A program made the translations under genes and the position numbers. Source: Curtobacterium pusillum (lineage in GTDB: Bacteria; Actinomycetota; Actinomycetes; Actinomycetales; Microbacteriaceae). From it: a DNA stretch of 64,000 nucleotides. The notes beneath the pieces are model-generated. The model was not told the DNA's origin and searched no databases. It saw nothing but the letters and a program-made list of their open reading frames with translations. The stretch is from assembly GCF_007680845.1 (NCBI RefSeq), contig NZ_VEIY01000006.1, forward strand, positions 124,001-188,000, read 5' to 3'. Shown one piece after another: positions 25,968 through 34,610 of this stretch; position 1 is the first letter of the stretch; every line of letters starts with the position of its first letter.

Positions 25968-27013
25968 AGGTCTCGATCCCGGCCGGCGTCGCGATCGGCC
26001 TCGCCGCACTGTTCTCCGTCTACCACCTGCTCCTGGCCGCGACGTCGTTGCCCCGGGTCCTCGAGGTCGGGCCGGTCGTCGCGTGCATGGTCCTCTACGC
26101 GGCCGCGACCGGGGTGGCGCTGTTCGTCCCCGGTCGTGTGCTGCCGGTGTGGGCGACGTGCTTCTCGCTCGCCACGGCCGTCGTGATGCCGGTCGTCGCC
26201 GCCCCGGTGGTCGAACTGCAGCCCGGTCCCTCGTACAGCACGTGGTGGATCGCAGCCGTCGGGACGTTGATGGTCGTGCTCGTCGTCCGCGGCCGGGGTC
26301 CCTTCGCGTGGGTTGGCGTCGGCTTCCTCGCCGTGCACACCGTCGCTTGGGCGGGTCTCGGGGCGCTCGGCTCCCTCGGGGTGCTCGGCAGCGTGTCGTG
26401 GGTCGCGATCGCCACGGGGTTCGCGGCCGCCATGAGTCGCGCGACCAGGGTCACGCGGGACTTCGTGCGCGCCGAGCAGGAGACCGCCGACTGGCAGGCG
26501 GCCCAGGACGCGCACGTCTTCGAGCGGCAGTTCCGGCTCAGTCAGACCACCCGGATGGCGCTGCCGATGCTGCAGCGGATCATCGACACCGGCGGTGACC
26601 TCGACGACGCCGAGCGGGCCGAGTGCCTGCACCTCGAACAGGCGATCCGCGACGAGATCCGCGGACGGTCGCTGCTGTCGGACGACGTCCGCGACGAGGT
26701 GATGCGGCTGCGTCGACGCGGGGCGACGGTGCAGCTCCACGACGACGGCGGGCTCGACGACCTCGAGATCGACGACCTGCGACGCGTGCACGCCCGGATC
26801 GCCGAAGCGCTGCGTCAGGCGCGGGAGGCCGACAACGTCATCGTGCGCACGGTGTCGGAAGGGTCGGCGTCGGCGGTGACGGTCGTCGGGCTCCGGTTGG
26901 ACCTGGCCGCGAGCGAGTCGGCAGCGCTCGGGGCGGGCATGGACGACGAGGACGGCGACGAGGACGACTCGGTCGTGGTGTGGCTGGAGATCCCGCGGCA
27001 CGAGCCCGTCTGA
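25964..27013 (+). CDS. Kinase-like membrane protein lacking an ATPase domain
   Basis: This 349-residue protein has about six membrane spans (1-160), followed by a helical region (about 165-260) and an alpha/beta C-terminus. The helical part contains AERAECLHLEQAIRDEIRGR and a following LLSDDVRDEVMRLRRRG, a pattern also found in actinobacterial sensor kinases. No histidine in an H-box context and no N, G1 or G2 ATP-binding motifs are seen. An acidic run (DDEDGDEDD) lies near the end. Overlap with the kinase stop implies a stoichiometric partner. It may be a degenerate kinase that forms a heterodimer with, or modulates, the upstream kinase. That role is inference. Confidence 0.65.
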   Translation: MKVSIPAGVAIGLAALFSVYHLLLAATSLPRVLEVGPVVACMVLYAAATGVALFVPGRVLPVWATCFSLATAVVMPVVAAPVVELQPGPSYSTWWIAAVGTLMVVLVVRGRGPFAWVGVGFLAVHTVAWAGLGALGSLGVLGSVSWVAIATGFAAAMSRATRVTRDFVRAEQETADWQAAQDAHVFERQFRLSQTTRMALPMLQRIIDTGGDLDDAERAECLHLEQAIRDEIRGRSLLSDDVRDEVMRLRRRGATVQLHDDGGLDDLEIDDLRRVHARIAEALRQAREADNVIVRTVSEGSASAVTVVGLRLDLAASESAALGAGMDDEDGDEDDSVVVWLEIPRHEPV

Positions 27014-27037
27014 GCGGCGCCCGGACCCGCGCGTGTC

Positions 27038-27110
27038 GACCTGCCCCGGAAACGGGGAACGGACCCGGCGGAGATCCGGTGTGGGGACCTGCCCCGGAAA
27101 CGGGGAACGG
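27038..27110 (+). repeat. Two 25-bp perfect direct repeats with GNRA-type mini-hairpins
   Basis: Copies at 27038-27062 and 27086-27110 are identical over 25 bp (starting GACCTGCCCC, ending GGGGAACGG). Each contains CCCCG-GAAA-CGGGG, a 5-bp stem closed by a GAAA tetraloop. The copies start 48 bp apart, in the 3' region after the kinase-like gene. Confidence 0.8.
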
Positions 27111-27138
27111 GCCGGTCGGAAACCCGACCGGCCCGTTC
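27105..27138. terminator. 15-bp-stem hairpin after the kinase module
   Basis: GAACGGGCCGGTCGG (27105-27119) pairs perfectly with CCGACCGGCCCGTTC (27124-27138) around an AAAC loop. It is strong enough to stop transcription from both sides in this convergent gap. It overlaps the end of the second direct repeat by six bases. Confidence 0.75.
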
Positions 27139-27466
27139 ACGACCCGAGTCTGAGCGACAACCCGAATATCGCCCTGACTCGTAGCTGGTGGTGGCGTCGT
27201 ACCCTAGTCGGCCACCGACCTGCGATGTTCTTCGCTGAAGGACACCGAACACGTACAACTATGCCTGCGGTCAACACGTCTGTCAGTCGTCATTATGGGG
27301 GACAAATTCTGCAGATTCGGAGTTCCTCGGCGACATCTGTCCCCCGTCTGAGGGGAGACCGACCGGGAAGTGCACCCTGCAACGCTTCGGTGCGTTCGAT
27401 ACCCAGGGGTACATGGTCGCCCGAGGTGACCCGCCCGCGCAAGGAGCAGCGGTCCGCATCACGCGG

Positions 27467-27733
27467 TTAGCGGAGCGAACGACCCCAGGCACCAGCGCCG
27501 TGCTCGAGCGGGCGACGGAGACCGCGCGCCGAGACGTCCCAGCCGGAGCGCGGCGACACCGTCACCTCGGCACGTCCGAGCGCAGCGGCCTCGTCTGCCT
27601 GACGCTGCAGCACGGCGATGACCGCGGCGAGTTCCTCGGGTGTGGGGTCGCCGGACACCACGTGCACGTCGGCAGCGGCGGACACGTTCTCGTCCGCGGG
27701 GAGCGGCGGGACGGCCGCTGCGTGGCGACCCAT
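27467..27733 (-). CDS. accE: Acyl-CoA carboxylase epsilon subunit
   Basis: This small protein of about 88 residues resembles the epsilon subunits that bind and stabilise actinobacterial acyl-CoA carboxylases. It has the characteristic short core VHVVSGDPTPEELAAVIAVL, with an Ala/Asp-rich N-terminus and a basic C-terminus containing Trp (SGWDVS, GAWGRSLR). It lies 34 bp after the beta-subunit gene on the same strand, the usual position. The start is uncertain because there is no strong ribosome binding site at ATG 27733. Confidence 0.8.
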   Translation of the reverse strand: MGRHAAAVPPLPADENVSAAADVHVVSGDPTPEELAAVIAVLQRQADEAAALGRAEVTVSPRSGWDVSARGLRRPLEHGAGAWGRSLR

Positions 27734-27767
27734 CAGCGTCCGTCCGTCCGGCGACCGGGCTGCGCGT

Positions 27768-29363
27768 TCACAGGGGGATGTTCCCGTGCTTCTTGGGCGG
27801 CAGCGTCGCGCGCTTGCCCCGGAGTGCCCGGAGCGCCTTGACGACCGAGACGCGGGTCGCGTGCGGCTGGATGATGCCGTCGAGCTCGCCGCGCTCGGCC
27901 GCGAGGTACGGCGACGCCACGTTGTAGGTGTACTCGTTCGCGAGCTTGGCGCGCACCGCGGCGACGTCCTCGCCGGACTCCTCGGCGCGCTTGATCTCGG
28001 CACGGTAGAGGATGTTCACCGCACCCTGGCCGCCCATCACGGCGATCTCGGCCGTCGGCCACGCCAGGTTGATGTCGGCGCCGAGCTGCTTCGAGCCCAT
28101 CACGATGTACGCGCCGCCGTAGGCCTTGCGGGTGATGACGGTGACGAGCGGGACGGTGGCCTCGGCGTAGGCGTACAGCAGCTTCGCGCCACGGCGGATG
28201 ACACCGGTCCACTCCTGGTCGGTGCCGGGCAGGTAGCCGGGCACGTCGACGAGCGTGAGGATCGGGATGCCGAACGCGTCGCAGAACCGCACGAAGCGCG
28301 CGGCCTTCTCGCCGGCGTCGATGTTGAGGGTGCCGGCCATCGCCTGCGGTTGGTTCGCGATGATGCCGACCGTGCGGCCCTCGACGCGGCCGAAGCCGAT
28401 GAGGATGTTCGGCGCGAAGAGCGGCTGGACCTCGAGGAACTCGCCGTCGTCGACGATGTGCTCGATGATCGTCGTGACGTCGTACGGCTGGTTCGTCGAG
28501 TCCGGGATGACGACGTCGAGCTCGTGGTCGGCGTCGGTGGTCTCGAGCTCGGGGACGACGTCGTAGGCCGGGGCGTCGGACAGGTTGTTGTCCGGCAGGA
28601 AGCCGATGAGCGACCGGGCGTAGTCGAGGGCGTCGGACTCGTCCTCCGCCAGGTAGTGGGCGACGCCGGAGACCGCGTTGTGGGTCTGCGCGCCGCCGAG
28701 CTCCTCGAAGCCGACGTCCTCGCCGGTGACGGTCTTGATGACGTCCGGTCCGGTGACGAACATGTGGCTCGTCTTGTCGACCATGATCACGAAGTCGGTG
28801 AGGGCCGGGGAGTACACCGCACCGCCCGCTGCCGGGCCCATGATGATCGAGAGCTGGGGGATGACCCCGGACGCCTGCGTGTTGAGACGGAAGATCTCGC
28901 CGTACTTGCCGAGCGCGACGACGCCTTCCTGGATCCGGGCGCCGCCGGAGTCGAGGATGCCGATGATCGGCACGCCGGTCTTCAGCGCGTGCTGCATGAC
29001 CTTGACGATCTTCTCGCCGGCCACCTCGCCGAGGGACCCGCCGAAGACGGTGAAGTCCTGGGCGTACACGGCGACGTTCCGGCCGTGGATCGTGCCGACG
29101 CCGGTGACGACCGCGTCGCCGTAGGGCCGCTTGGCGTCCATGCCGAACGCGGTGGTGCGGTGGCGGACGAACTCGTCGAACTCCACGAAGGAGTTGTCGT
29201 CGAGCAGCTGCTCGATCCGCTCGCGCGCCGTGCCCTTGCCCTTGGCGTGCTGCTTGGCGATCGCGGACTCACCCGCGGCGGTCACTGCTTCGTGGTACCG
29301 CTCGCGGAGGTCGGCGAGCCGTCCGGCCGTCGTCGAGAGATCGGGGGTGTCTCCTGAAGTCAC
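27768..29363 (-). CDS. accB: Acyl-CoA (acetyl/propionyl-CoA) carboxylase beta subunit
   Basis: This 531-residue carboxyltransferase moves CO2 from carboxybiotin to acetyl-CoA or propionyl-CoA, forming malonyl- or methylmalonyl-CoA. Crotonase-like oxyanion motifs are present in both halves: [11 protein letters not shown] and [13 protein letters not shown] in the N-half, [14 protein letters not shown] and [11 protein letters not shown] in the C-half. The length matches AccD5/PccB. The GTG at 29363 lies exactly 6 bases after TAGGGT on the minus strand, so it may be leaderless. It works with the alpha subunit (19862-21634) and the epsilon protein encoded next. BirA, divergent from it, biotinylates the alpha subunit. 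Confidence 0.95.
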   Translation of the reverse strand: MTSGDTPDLSTTAGRLADLRERYHEAVTAAGESAIAKQHAKGKGTARERIEQLLDDNSFVEFDEFVRHRTTAFGMDAKRPYGDAVVTGVGTIHGRNVAVYAQDFTVFGGSLGEVAGEKIVKVMQHALKTGVPIIGILDSGGARIQEGVVALGKYGEIFRLNTQASGVIPQLSIIMGPAAGGAVYSPALTDFVIMVDKTSHMFVTGPDVIKTVTGEDVGFEELGGAQTHNAVSGVAHYLAEDESDALDYARSLIGFLPDNNLSDAPAYDVVPELETTDADHELDVVIPDSTNQPYDVTTIIEHIVDDGEFLEVQPLFAPNILIGFGRVEGRTVGIIANQPQAMAGTLNIDAGEKAARFVRFCDAFGIPILTLVDVPGYLPGTDQEWTGVIRRGAKLLYAYAEATVPLVTVITRKAYGGAYIVMGSKQLGADINLAWPTAEIAVMGGQGAVNILYRAEIKRAEESGEDVAAVRAKLANEYTYNVASPYLAAERGELDGIIQPHATRVSVVKALRALRGKRATLPPKKHGNIPL

Positions 29364-29375
29364 CCGCTCACCCTA
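29364..29375 (-). promoter_or_regulatory. -10-like TAGGGT directly before accB start
   Basis: On the minus strand TAGGGT (29370-29375) is followed by 6 bases and the GTG start of the beta-subunit gene. It is divergent from the birA -10 at 29425. Confidence 0.55.
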
Positions 29376-29424
29376 CCGGCGGCGACGACGGGGTCGGTTG
29401 GAGGACCCCCACGGTTCCTGCCCG

Positions 29425-29437
29425 TACATTTGCGTGC
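29425..29437 (+). promoter_or_regulatory. -10-like TACATT directly before birA start
   Basis: TACATT is followed by 7 bases and the ATG of birA, with no Shine-Dalgarno. It fits a leaderless transcript. Confidence 0.5.
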
Positions 29438-30238
29438 ATGTCCACACCCGCGTCGCCGACCTTCCCGCTGAGCCGAGCCGCTGTGGACGCCGTCGGCGCG
29501 GTGTTCGCGGCACCGCCGACGACGGGGTCGACCAACGCGGACCTCCTCGCCGGGGCGCCCGACCGACCGCACGGCAGCGTCCTCGCGACGCTCGACCAGA
29601 CCGCGGGTCGGGGCCGGCTCGACCGCACGTGGTCGGCGCCGGCGGGCGAGACGCTCGCGGCGAGCCTCCTCGTCCGCGCGGACCTCGACGACCGGGACCG
29701 CGGCTGGCTGCCGCTGGTCGCCGGCGCCGCCATGCGCGACGCGATCGCGCCCACCCTGCCCGACGAGCGGGAGGTCGTCGTGAAGTGGCCGAACGACGTC
29801 CTGGTCGACGGCGCGAAGGTGTGTGGCATCCTCGGCCAGGTCGCCGCCGACGGCAGCGTCGTGGTCGGCGCCGGCGTGAACCTCACCATCCCGGCCGACC
29901 GGCTGCCGACGCCCACCTCGACGTCGCTCGCCGTCGCCGGCGCGTCCGGTTCCGCCGCGACGCTCGCCGACGCGGTGCTCGCCCGGTTCCACGGCGCCGT
30001 CCTGGAGGCGGTGGCCGCCCTGGTCACGGGCGGTGCGGCTGCCGAGGCGGTCCGGTCCCACGTCCGGACCGTGTGCGGGACGATCGGGCGGCGCGTCCGG
30101 GTCGAACTCCCCGACGGCACCGTCACGGAGGCCGACGCGACCGGCATCGACGACGACGGGTGCATCACGATCCGGGATCGACAGGGTGTCCTCAGGGGCG
30201 TCGCGGTGGGGGACGTCACCCACCTGCGGTATGCATGA
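29438..30238 (+). CDS. birA: Biotin-[acetyl-CoA-carboxylase] ligase
   Basis: This 266-residue enzyme activates biotin with ATP and attaches it to the carrier lysine of the acyl-CoA carboxylase alpha subunit. Motifs are GSTNADLL, the biotinyl-AMP loop AGRGRLDRTW, KWPNDVLVDGAKVCGIL and GAGVNLT. It has no N-terminal HTH, so it is the monofunctional type without a repressor role. A C-terminal SH3-like domain ends at VGDVTHLRY. Divergent placement from accB is the common actinobacterial arrangement. Confidence 0.93.
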   Translation: MSTPASPTFPLSRAAVDAVGAVFAAPPTTGSTNADLLAGAPDRPHGSVLATLDQTAGRGRLDRTWSAPAGETLAASLLVRADLDDRDRGWLPLVAGAAMRDAIAPTLPDEREVVVKWPNDVLVDGAKVCGILGQVAADGSVVVGAGVNLTIPADRLPTPTSTSLAVAGASGSAATLADAVLARFHGAVLEAVAALVTGGAAAEAVRSHVRTVCGTIGRRVRVELPDGTVTEADATGIDDDGCITIRDRQGVLRGVAVGDVTHLRYA

Positions 30239-30242
30239 CGGC

Positions 30243-30791
30243 ATGACCGACGAGCCCCCGCCCGAACGCGTCGTCGCACGCCTGCGGCCGCACGCTCGTC
30301 GGCTCGTGCGACCGGCGGTGTTCGTCGTGCTGGTGATGCTCGCGGGCGGGTTCGGCTTCGGGGTGTTCCGCGCGCAGCTCGCCTGGTTGAACGCCGTCGT
30401 GGCGGTGCTCGTGCTCCTCCTCGTGCTCGTCGGGGGCGCGATGCCCCTGTTCCGCTGGATGTCCGAGCGGTACGTCGTGACCACACGGCGGCTCGTCGTC
30501 GTGCGCGGGCTGGGCACCCGGACCCGGCGTGAGCTGCTGCACTCGCGGGGGTACGACGTGACCGTCCGCCGGCGCGGGCTGCAGGGGCTGTTCCGCTCCG
30601 GCGACGTGCTCGTGTTCCCGGGGGACGAGCCCGCCCTGGTGCTCGGCGACGTCCCGCACGCCGACCTGGTGGTCGCTGTCCTGCACGACATGGTCGAGGC
30701 GTACGAGGCCCGCCGCCGGCACCGCGAGCCCGACTGGGACGAGATCGTCGGCGGCACGGACCGACCGCAGTGGGGCGACGTCCGCCCCTGA
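30243..30791 (+). CDS. PH-domain (bacterial PH, YdbT-like) membrane protein
   Basis: This 182-residue protein has two membrane segments (about 24-46 and 49-68) followed by a bacterial pleckstrin-homology-like domain: ERYVVTTRRLVVVRGLGTRTRRELLHSRGYDVTV. It starts 4 bp after birA, or at 30231 overlapping it, so the two are probably co-transcribed. PH-domain proteins of this type are widespread and of unknown function; some are linked to membrane stress. Nothing in the C-terminus (acidic, Trp/Asp-rich) suggests an enzymatic role. Confidence 0.75.
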   Translation: MTDEPPPERVVARLRPHARRLVRPAVFVVLVMLAGGFGFGVFRAQLAWLNAVVAVLVLLLVLVGGAMPLFRWMSERYVVTTRRLVVVRGLGTRTRRELLHSRGYDVTVRRRGLQGLFRSGDVLVFPGDEPALVLGDVPHADLVVAVLHDMVEAYEARRRHREPDWDEIVGGTDRPQWGDVRP

Positions 30792-30815
30792 CGTGGAAGA
30801 TCGACGAGAACCCGG

Positions 30816-30827
30816 TACCGTCGTCCC
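30816..30827 (+). promoter_or_regulatory. -10-like TACCGT directly before ugd start
   Basis: TACCGT, 6 bases, then GTG. There is no Shine-Dalgarno, so a leaderless start is likely. Confidence 0.5.
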
Positions 30828-32135
30828 GTGCGTATCTCTGTCATCGGCTGCGGTTACCTCGGTGCCGTGCACGCCGCCTCCATGGCCAAGCTCGGGCACG
30901 ACGTCGTCGCAGTGGACGTCGACCCGGGCAAGATCGAGCGACTCGCCGCGGGCGAGGCCCCCTTCTTCGAACCGGGTCTGCCCGAGATCCTCGCCGAGGC
31001 CCTGGACTCCGGTCGCATCCGCTTCACCACCGACATGGCCGAGGTCGCCGGCGCCCAGGTGCACTTCCTCGCCGTCGGCACCCCGCAGGGCCCGACCGGC
31101 GCCGCGGACCTCACCTACGTGAACGCCGCCGTGGCCGCGCTCACGCCGTACCTGGCCGCCGGCGAGTTCGTCGTCGGCAAGTCCACCGTCCCGGTCGGCA
31201 CCGCCGCTCGCCTCGCCGCCGAGGTCGAAGCCGCGGTCCCGGGTGCCTCGCTCGTCTGGAACCCGGAGTTCCTCCGCGAGGGCTTCGCCGTGCAGGACAC
31301 CATCTCGCCGGACCGCCTCGTCTACGGCGTCCCGTCGGGGGAGACCGGCGAGCGCGCCGTCGCCCTCCTCGACGAGGTCTACGCCACCACGTTGGCCGAG
31401 GGCACCCCGCGGCTCGTCGTCGACCTGCCCACCGCCGAACTCGTGAAGGTCAGTGCGAACGCGTTCCTCGCGACCAAGATCTCCTTCATCAACGCGATGG
31501 CCGAGATCGCCGAGGTCGTCGGTGCCGACGTCACGGCGCTCGCCGACGCCATCGGCCACGACGCCCGGATCGGACGCAAGTTCCTCAACGCCGGCCTCGG
31601 GTTCGGCGGCGGCTGCCTGCCGAAGGACATCCGCGCGTTCCAGGCTCGCGCGGACGAGCTCGGCGTGCCGGAGTCGCTCGCGTTCCTCGCCGACGTCGAC
31701 GCCATCAACCTGCGCCGGCGCGACCACGTGGTGGAGCTCGCACAAGAGGTGCTCGGCGGCGTCGTCACCGGCAAGCGCATCGCCGTGCTCGGTCTGGCGT
31801 TCAAGCCGAACTCCGACGACGTCCGCGACTCCCCTGCGCTCGACATCGCGGCGCGGCTCCTCGGCCACGGTGCCGTCGTCGCCGCCTACGACCCCGAAGC
31901 GGTCGTCACCGCGCGCCGCATCCACCCCGAGCTCGAGTACGTCGAGAGCGCCACGGACGCGCTCCGCGATGCCGAGCTCGTGCTCGTGCTCACCGAGTGG
32001 AACGAGTTCCGGGAGCTCGACCCGCAGGCCGTCGCCGCGCTGGTGTCGAACCCGGTCGTGATCGACGGCCGCAACTGCCTCGACCGCGACGCCTGGACCG
32101 CGGCCGGGTTCACCTATCGCGGCATGGGTCGCTGA
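30828..32135 (+). CDS. ugd: UDP-glucose/GDP-mannose 6-dehydrogenase family protein
   Basis: This 435-residue enzyme oxidises the C6 alcohol of a nucleotide sugar twice with NAD, most likely UDP-glucose to UDP-glucuronate. Motifs are the Rossmann VIGCGYLGAVHA, GKSTVPVGT, NPEFLREGFAV, the catalytic-Cys motif GFGGGCLPKD, and LGLAFKPNSDDVRDSPA. The length and motif set fit UDP-glucose dehydrogenases. GDP-mannose specificity cannot be excluded, because a GDP-mannose synthase is encoded in this window. The product could feed the glycosyltransferases in the following 30 kb. Confidence 0.9.
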   Translation: MRISVIGCGYLGAVHAASMAKLGHDVVAVDVDPGKIERLAAGEAPFFEPGLPEILAEALDSGRIRFTTDMAEVAGAQVHFLAVGTPQGPTGAADLTYVNAAVAALTPYLAAGEFVVGKSTVPVGTAARLAAEVEAAVPGASLVWNPEFLREGFAVQDTISPDRLVYGVPSGETGERAVALLDEVYATTLAEGTPRLVVDLPTAELVKVSANAFLATKISFINAMAEIAEVVGADVTALADAIGHDARIGRKFLNAGLGFGGGCLPKDIRAFQARADELGVPESLAFLADVDAINLRRRDHVVELAQEVLGGVVTGKRIAVLGLAFKPNSDDVRDSPALDIAARLLGHGAVVAAYDPEAVVTARRIHPELEYVESATDALRDAELVLVLTEWNEFRELDPQAVAALVSNPVVIDGRNCLDRDAWTAAGFTYRGMGR

Positions 32136-32213
32136 CCCGTCCCGCCAGACCCCACCCGCCCCGACGCGACCCCATCCCGCCCCGACCCGCCGCGCCCCGG
32201 CTCGATGAGGTCC

Positions 32214-32226
32214 GGAACCAGGTTCC
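32214..32226. repeat. Third copy of palindrome GGAACCAGGTTCC
   Basis: The same 13-bp palindrome that opens the two 61-bp repeats around the DUF559 gene occurs here, in the convergent gap after ugd. The GGACACAGCACC hairpin is absent. The gap (32136-32301) is otherwise C-rich on the plus strand and carries a short hairpin at the ugd stop. Confidence 0.6.
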
Positions 32227-32301
32227 GCTGCGGGGGAGTCCGGGGGCGGGGGGAGACCGGGGCGGCGCGAGGGGGCGAGAGCGCGGGCGACGCGACCGCG
32301 C

Positions 32302-33864
32302 TCAGACGTGCGCCGACCGGTCGACCGGCACCGCGCCTCCTGGACGGGGTGTCCGGACCACCTGCACGACGGACGCCACCAGGCCGACCGCGACGAGCGC
32401 CGCGATGCCCGCGACGACGACGAACGGCACCGGCCCCCACGCCTCGTACCGGGCGATGCCCGACGCGGTCAGCGGGCCGCGAGCGGCGTTCCAGAACCAG
32501 CTCGACACGACCGCCAGCCCGTACAGCCCGATCGCGGGCGCCACGACGGCGAGCCCCGTCGCGAGGATGTCGCGTCCGCGGGCGGTGCGGGGCATCCGCC
32601 GCCACGCGAGCGCGCTGAGCACGACGAGCGCGAGGAGCGCGGGGAACACGTAGCGGCCCTGCGTGCCGGCGACCTGGGTCGTGTCGAGGTAGGCCCGGGC
32701 GCTGCTCGCGGTCTGCAGGAGGAGCAGCAGCGCCGGGAACACCGCGAGCGACCACGCGGCCGCTCGGGTGTCCGGGCCGGTGCGGGGCCGGCGGAACGCC
32801 CACAGCAGCACGACGAGGACCGCGACGATCGTCAGGACGGCGGTGAGCAGGTCGCCGATGCTGACCTGGGCACGCTGACCCGGGCTGCCCCAGAACGTCC
32901 GGGCGACCGTGCCCCAGCTGACGTCGAGGAAGTGCAGCACCGACGGGTGCTCGCCGGGCGGGAAGTCGGCGTGCGGCCGGATCGCGGCGTACCCGTCGGG
33001 CTGCAGCCGGTGGTACGTCACGAGGTTGTGCAGCCACCACCAGCACCCGAGGACCGCGGTCGTGGCGAGCAGCAGCGCCGTGCGCAGGGCTCGCCGTCCG
33101 AGGGTGAGGACGCCGGCGCCGGACACGAGCGCGACCACGGCGGTGAACGGCACGGCGGGCAGGCCGGTGCCCTTCGTCCAGACGAGCGCCGCCGTGACGA
33201 CGCCGAGCGCCACGAGGGTCCGCGTCCGGAGGTCGCCCGTGAGCAGACGCGTCGCCAGCCACACGACCACGCCGCCGAGGAGCAGCACCGGTGCGTCGTT
33301 CGTGACGGACGCACCGATCGAGGCGAGCTGTGGCGTCGCGAAGAGGGCGAGCGGGGCGATGAGCGCCGCGCGGGGCGACCGCGTGACGCGACGGACGGCG
33401 GCCCAGGCGAGGAGTGCGAGCGGCATGACGAGCAGGGCGTCGACGAGCCGGAGCGCGAGGAGCGCGTGGTCCCAGCGGAGCGAGCCGTAGTGGACCGCCC
33501 GGAGCACGAGGGCGTCCAGCGCGTACGCGGTCGGCGGGTGCTGGGTCATCTGGTTCACCGTGGCGGAGTCGCCGGGGTGCGCCGCGAGCAGCTCGCTCGT
33601 CGTCGACCACGTCGAGGCGTCGCCGGCGGCCTGCTCCTGCTGCGCGGCCTGGACGGCGTTCGACACGTGGAGGGTGCCCGGCGCGGGCCAGCCCGACCCG
33701 GTGGCGACGTGCACGGCGGCGTCGAAGTGGGCCGGTTCGTCCGGAGCCTGGAACGCGGGGACGACGAGCGCCCACACCACCAGCCACAGGCCGAACACGG
33801 CCGTCAGGACGGCGACCCACAGCCCCTCGCGCCGGGAGACGACAGGGTGTGCTGCGTGCGGCAT
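32302..33864 (-). CDS. DUF2142 family multi-spanning membrane protein (GT39-like)
   Basis: This 520-residue protein has about 11-12 membrane spans. It belongs to DUF2142, thought to be GT-C-fold glycosyltransferases that use polyprenyl-phosphate sugars. The first large outer loop carries the conserved acidic motif APDEPAHFDAA and NQMTQHPPTAY, with SVTNDAPVLL further on. It is clearly paralogous to the protein encoded at 50982-52565 (shared NQMTQHPP, LRWD, VRRVTRSPR and VTNDAPV). It sits 50 bp downstream of a GtrA gene. The product is probably a surface-glycan decorating enzyme; sugar and acceptor are unknown. Confidence 0.75.
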   Translation of the reverse strand: MPHAAHPVVSRREGLWVAVLTAVFGLWLVVWALVVPAFQAPDEPAHFDAAVHVATGSGWPAPGTLHVSNAVQAAQQEQAAGDASTWSTTSELLAAHPGDSATVNQMTQHPPTAYALDALVLRAVHYGSLRWDHALLALRLVDALLVMPLALLAWAAVRRVTRSPRAALIAPLALFATPQLASIGASVTNDAPVLLLGGVVVWLATRLLTGDLRTRTLVALGVVTAALVWTKGTGLPAVPFTAVVALVSGAGVLTLGRRALRTALLLATTAVLGCWWWLHNLVTYHRLQPDGYAAIRPHADFPPGEHPSVLHFLDVSWGTVARTFWGSPGQRAQVSIGDLLTAVLTIVAVLVVLLWAFRRPRTGPDTRAAAWSLAVFPALLLLLQTASSARAYLDTTQVAGTQGRYVFPALLALVVLSALAWRRMPRTARGRDILATGLAVVAPAIGLYGLAVVSSWFWNAARGPLTASGIARYEAWGPVPFVVVAGIAALVAVGLVASVVQVVRTPRPGGAVPVDRSAHV

Positions 33865-33914
33865 CGAGCGGGCTCCCGGTTCGGCGGCGCCGCCCGGTCG
33901 GCGGCCCGACGAGC

Positions 33915-34469
33915 CTAGTGGCCGGAGCGGACCGGGCCGGTCCCGGCTGCCGGGGCCGCGGACGGGGCCGGGGCCGCGGCCGGGGCCGGGGCTGCCGCGG
34001 TCGTCGGCGACGGCACGTGCGTCTCGACGCTCTGTCGCTTCCCGCCCCGCTCGGGGTGGTACACCCAGACCTTGTACAGCCAGAAGCGGAACGCGGTGCC
34101 GAGCACGAGCCCGATGACGTTGCCGGACACGTTGTCGGCGAGTGCCGAGGTGAGGCCGAGCACGTAGTGCGAGACCCCGAGGCAGCCGAGGGAGATCACC
34201 ATGCCGCCGAGTGAGACGACGACGAACTCGATGCCCTCACGGGTGGCGACGGCGCGGCGCTGGTCGCGGAAGGTCCAGTACCGGTTGCCCATCCAGTTGA
34301 CGAAGATGGCGACGACGGTCGAGACCACCTTCGCCCAGAACGGACCGGAGTGGACCTCGTCCGGGTTGAACACGGTCGCCCGCAGCAGGTTGAAGATGCC
34401 GGTGTCGACCACGAAGCCGACCGCGCCGACGACGCCGAAGCGTGCCAGTTGGGCTACCAGTCGCCGCAC
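33915..34469 (-). CDS. GtrA family membrane protein with Ala/Pro-rich tail
   Basis: This 184-residue GtrA-like protein has four membrane spans in residues 1-125. It contains the family pattern RFGVVGAVGFVVDTGIFNLL and a middle VNWMGNRYWTFRD segment. GtrA proteins help polyprenyl-phosphate-linked sugars flip or pair with GT-C enzymes, which suits the DUF2142 gene next to it. The C-terminal 45 residues are a low-complexity Ala/Pro/Thr tail unusual for the family. GTG 34469 is chosen because GGAG stands 5 bases upstream and the conserved N-terminus begins there. Confidence 0.83.
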   Translation of the reverse strand: MRRLVAQLARFGVVGAVGFVVDTGIFNLLRATVFNPDEVHSGPFWAKVVSTVVAIFVNWMGNRYWTFRDQRRAVATREGIEFVVVSLGGMVISLGCLGVSHYVLGLTSALADNVSGNVIGLVLGTAFRFWLYKVWVYHPERGGKRQSVETHVPSPTTAAAPAPAAAPAPSAAPAAGTGPVRSGH

Positions 34470-34610
34470 GGGTTCTCCAGGGTCCGTAGAGTTGTGGCTG
34501 GTCGTGCGCCGCACGGCCGACCAGTGGTCGCAACAGGACTGCGACCCGAACAGCGATTGTAGACAGCGCGTTCTCGCCGCACGGTGTGAACGACGGAAGG
34601 AACACACAGC

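Larger units (their letters stand above)
27014..27466. other. 453-bp convergent gap with repeats and hairpins, no gene
   Basis: This is the longest gene-free stretch in the window, between the kinase module (plus) and accE (minus). It holds two 25-bp direct repeats, a 15-bp-stem terminator and a noticeably AT-richer part (about 27160-27340). That part contains the inverted repeat GGGGGACA (27297-27304)/TGTCCCCC (27338-27345) with a 33-base loop. No open frame with a family resemblance was found. It could encode a small RNA, or it may be the scar of a rearrangement. Confidence 0.6.

Noticed and set aside
27038..27110. CRISPR-like short repeats
   Set aside because: There are only two copies, with a 23-bp spacer, no cas genes, and hairpin structure that fits a 3' UTR.
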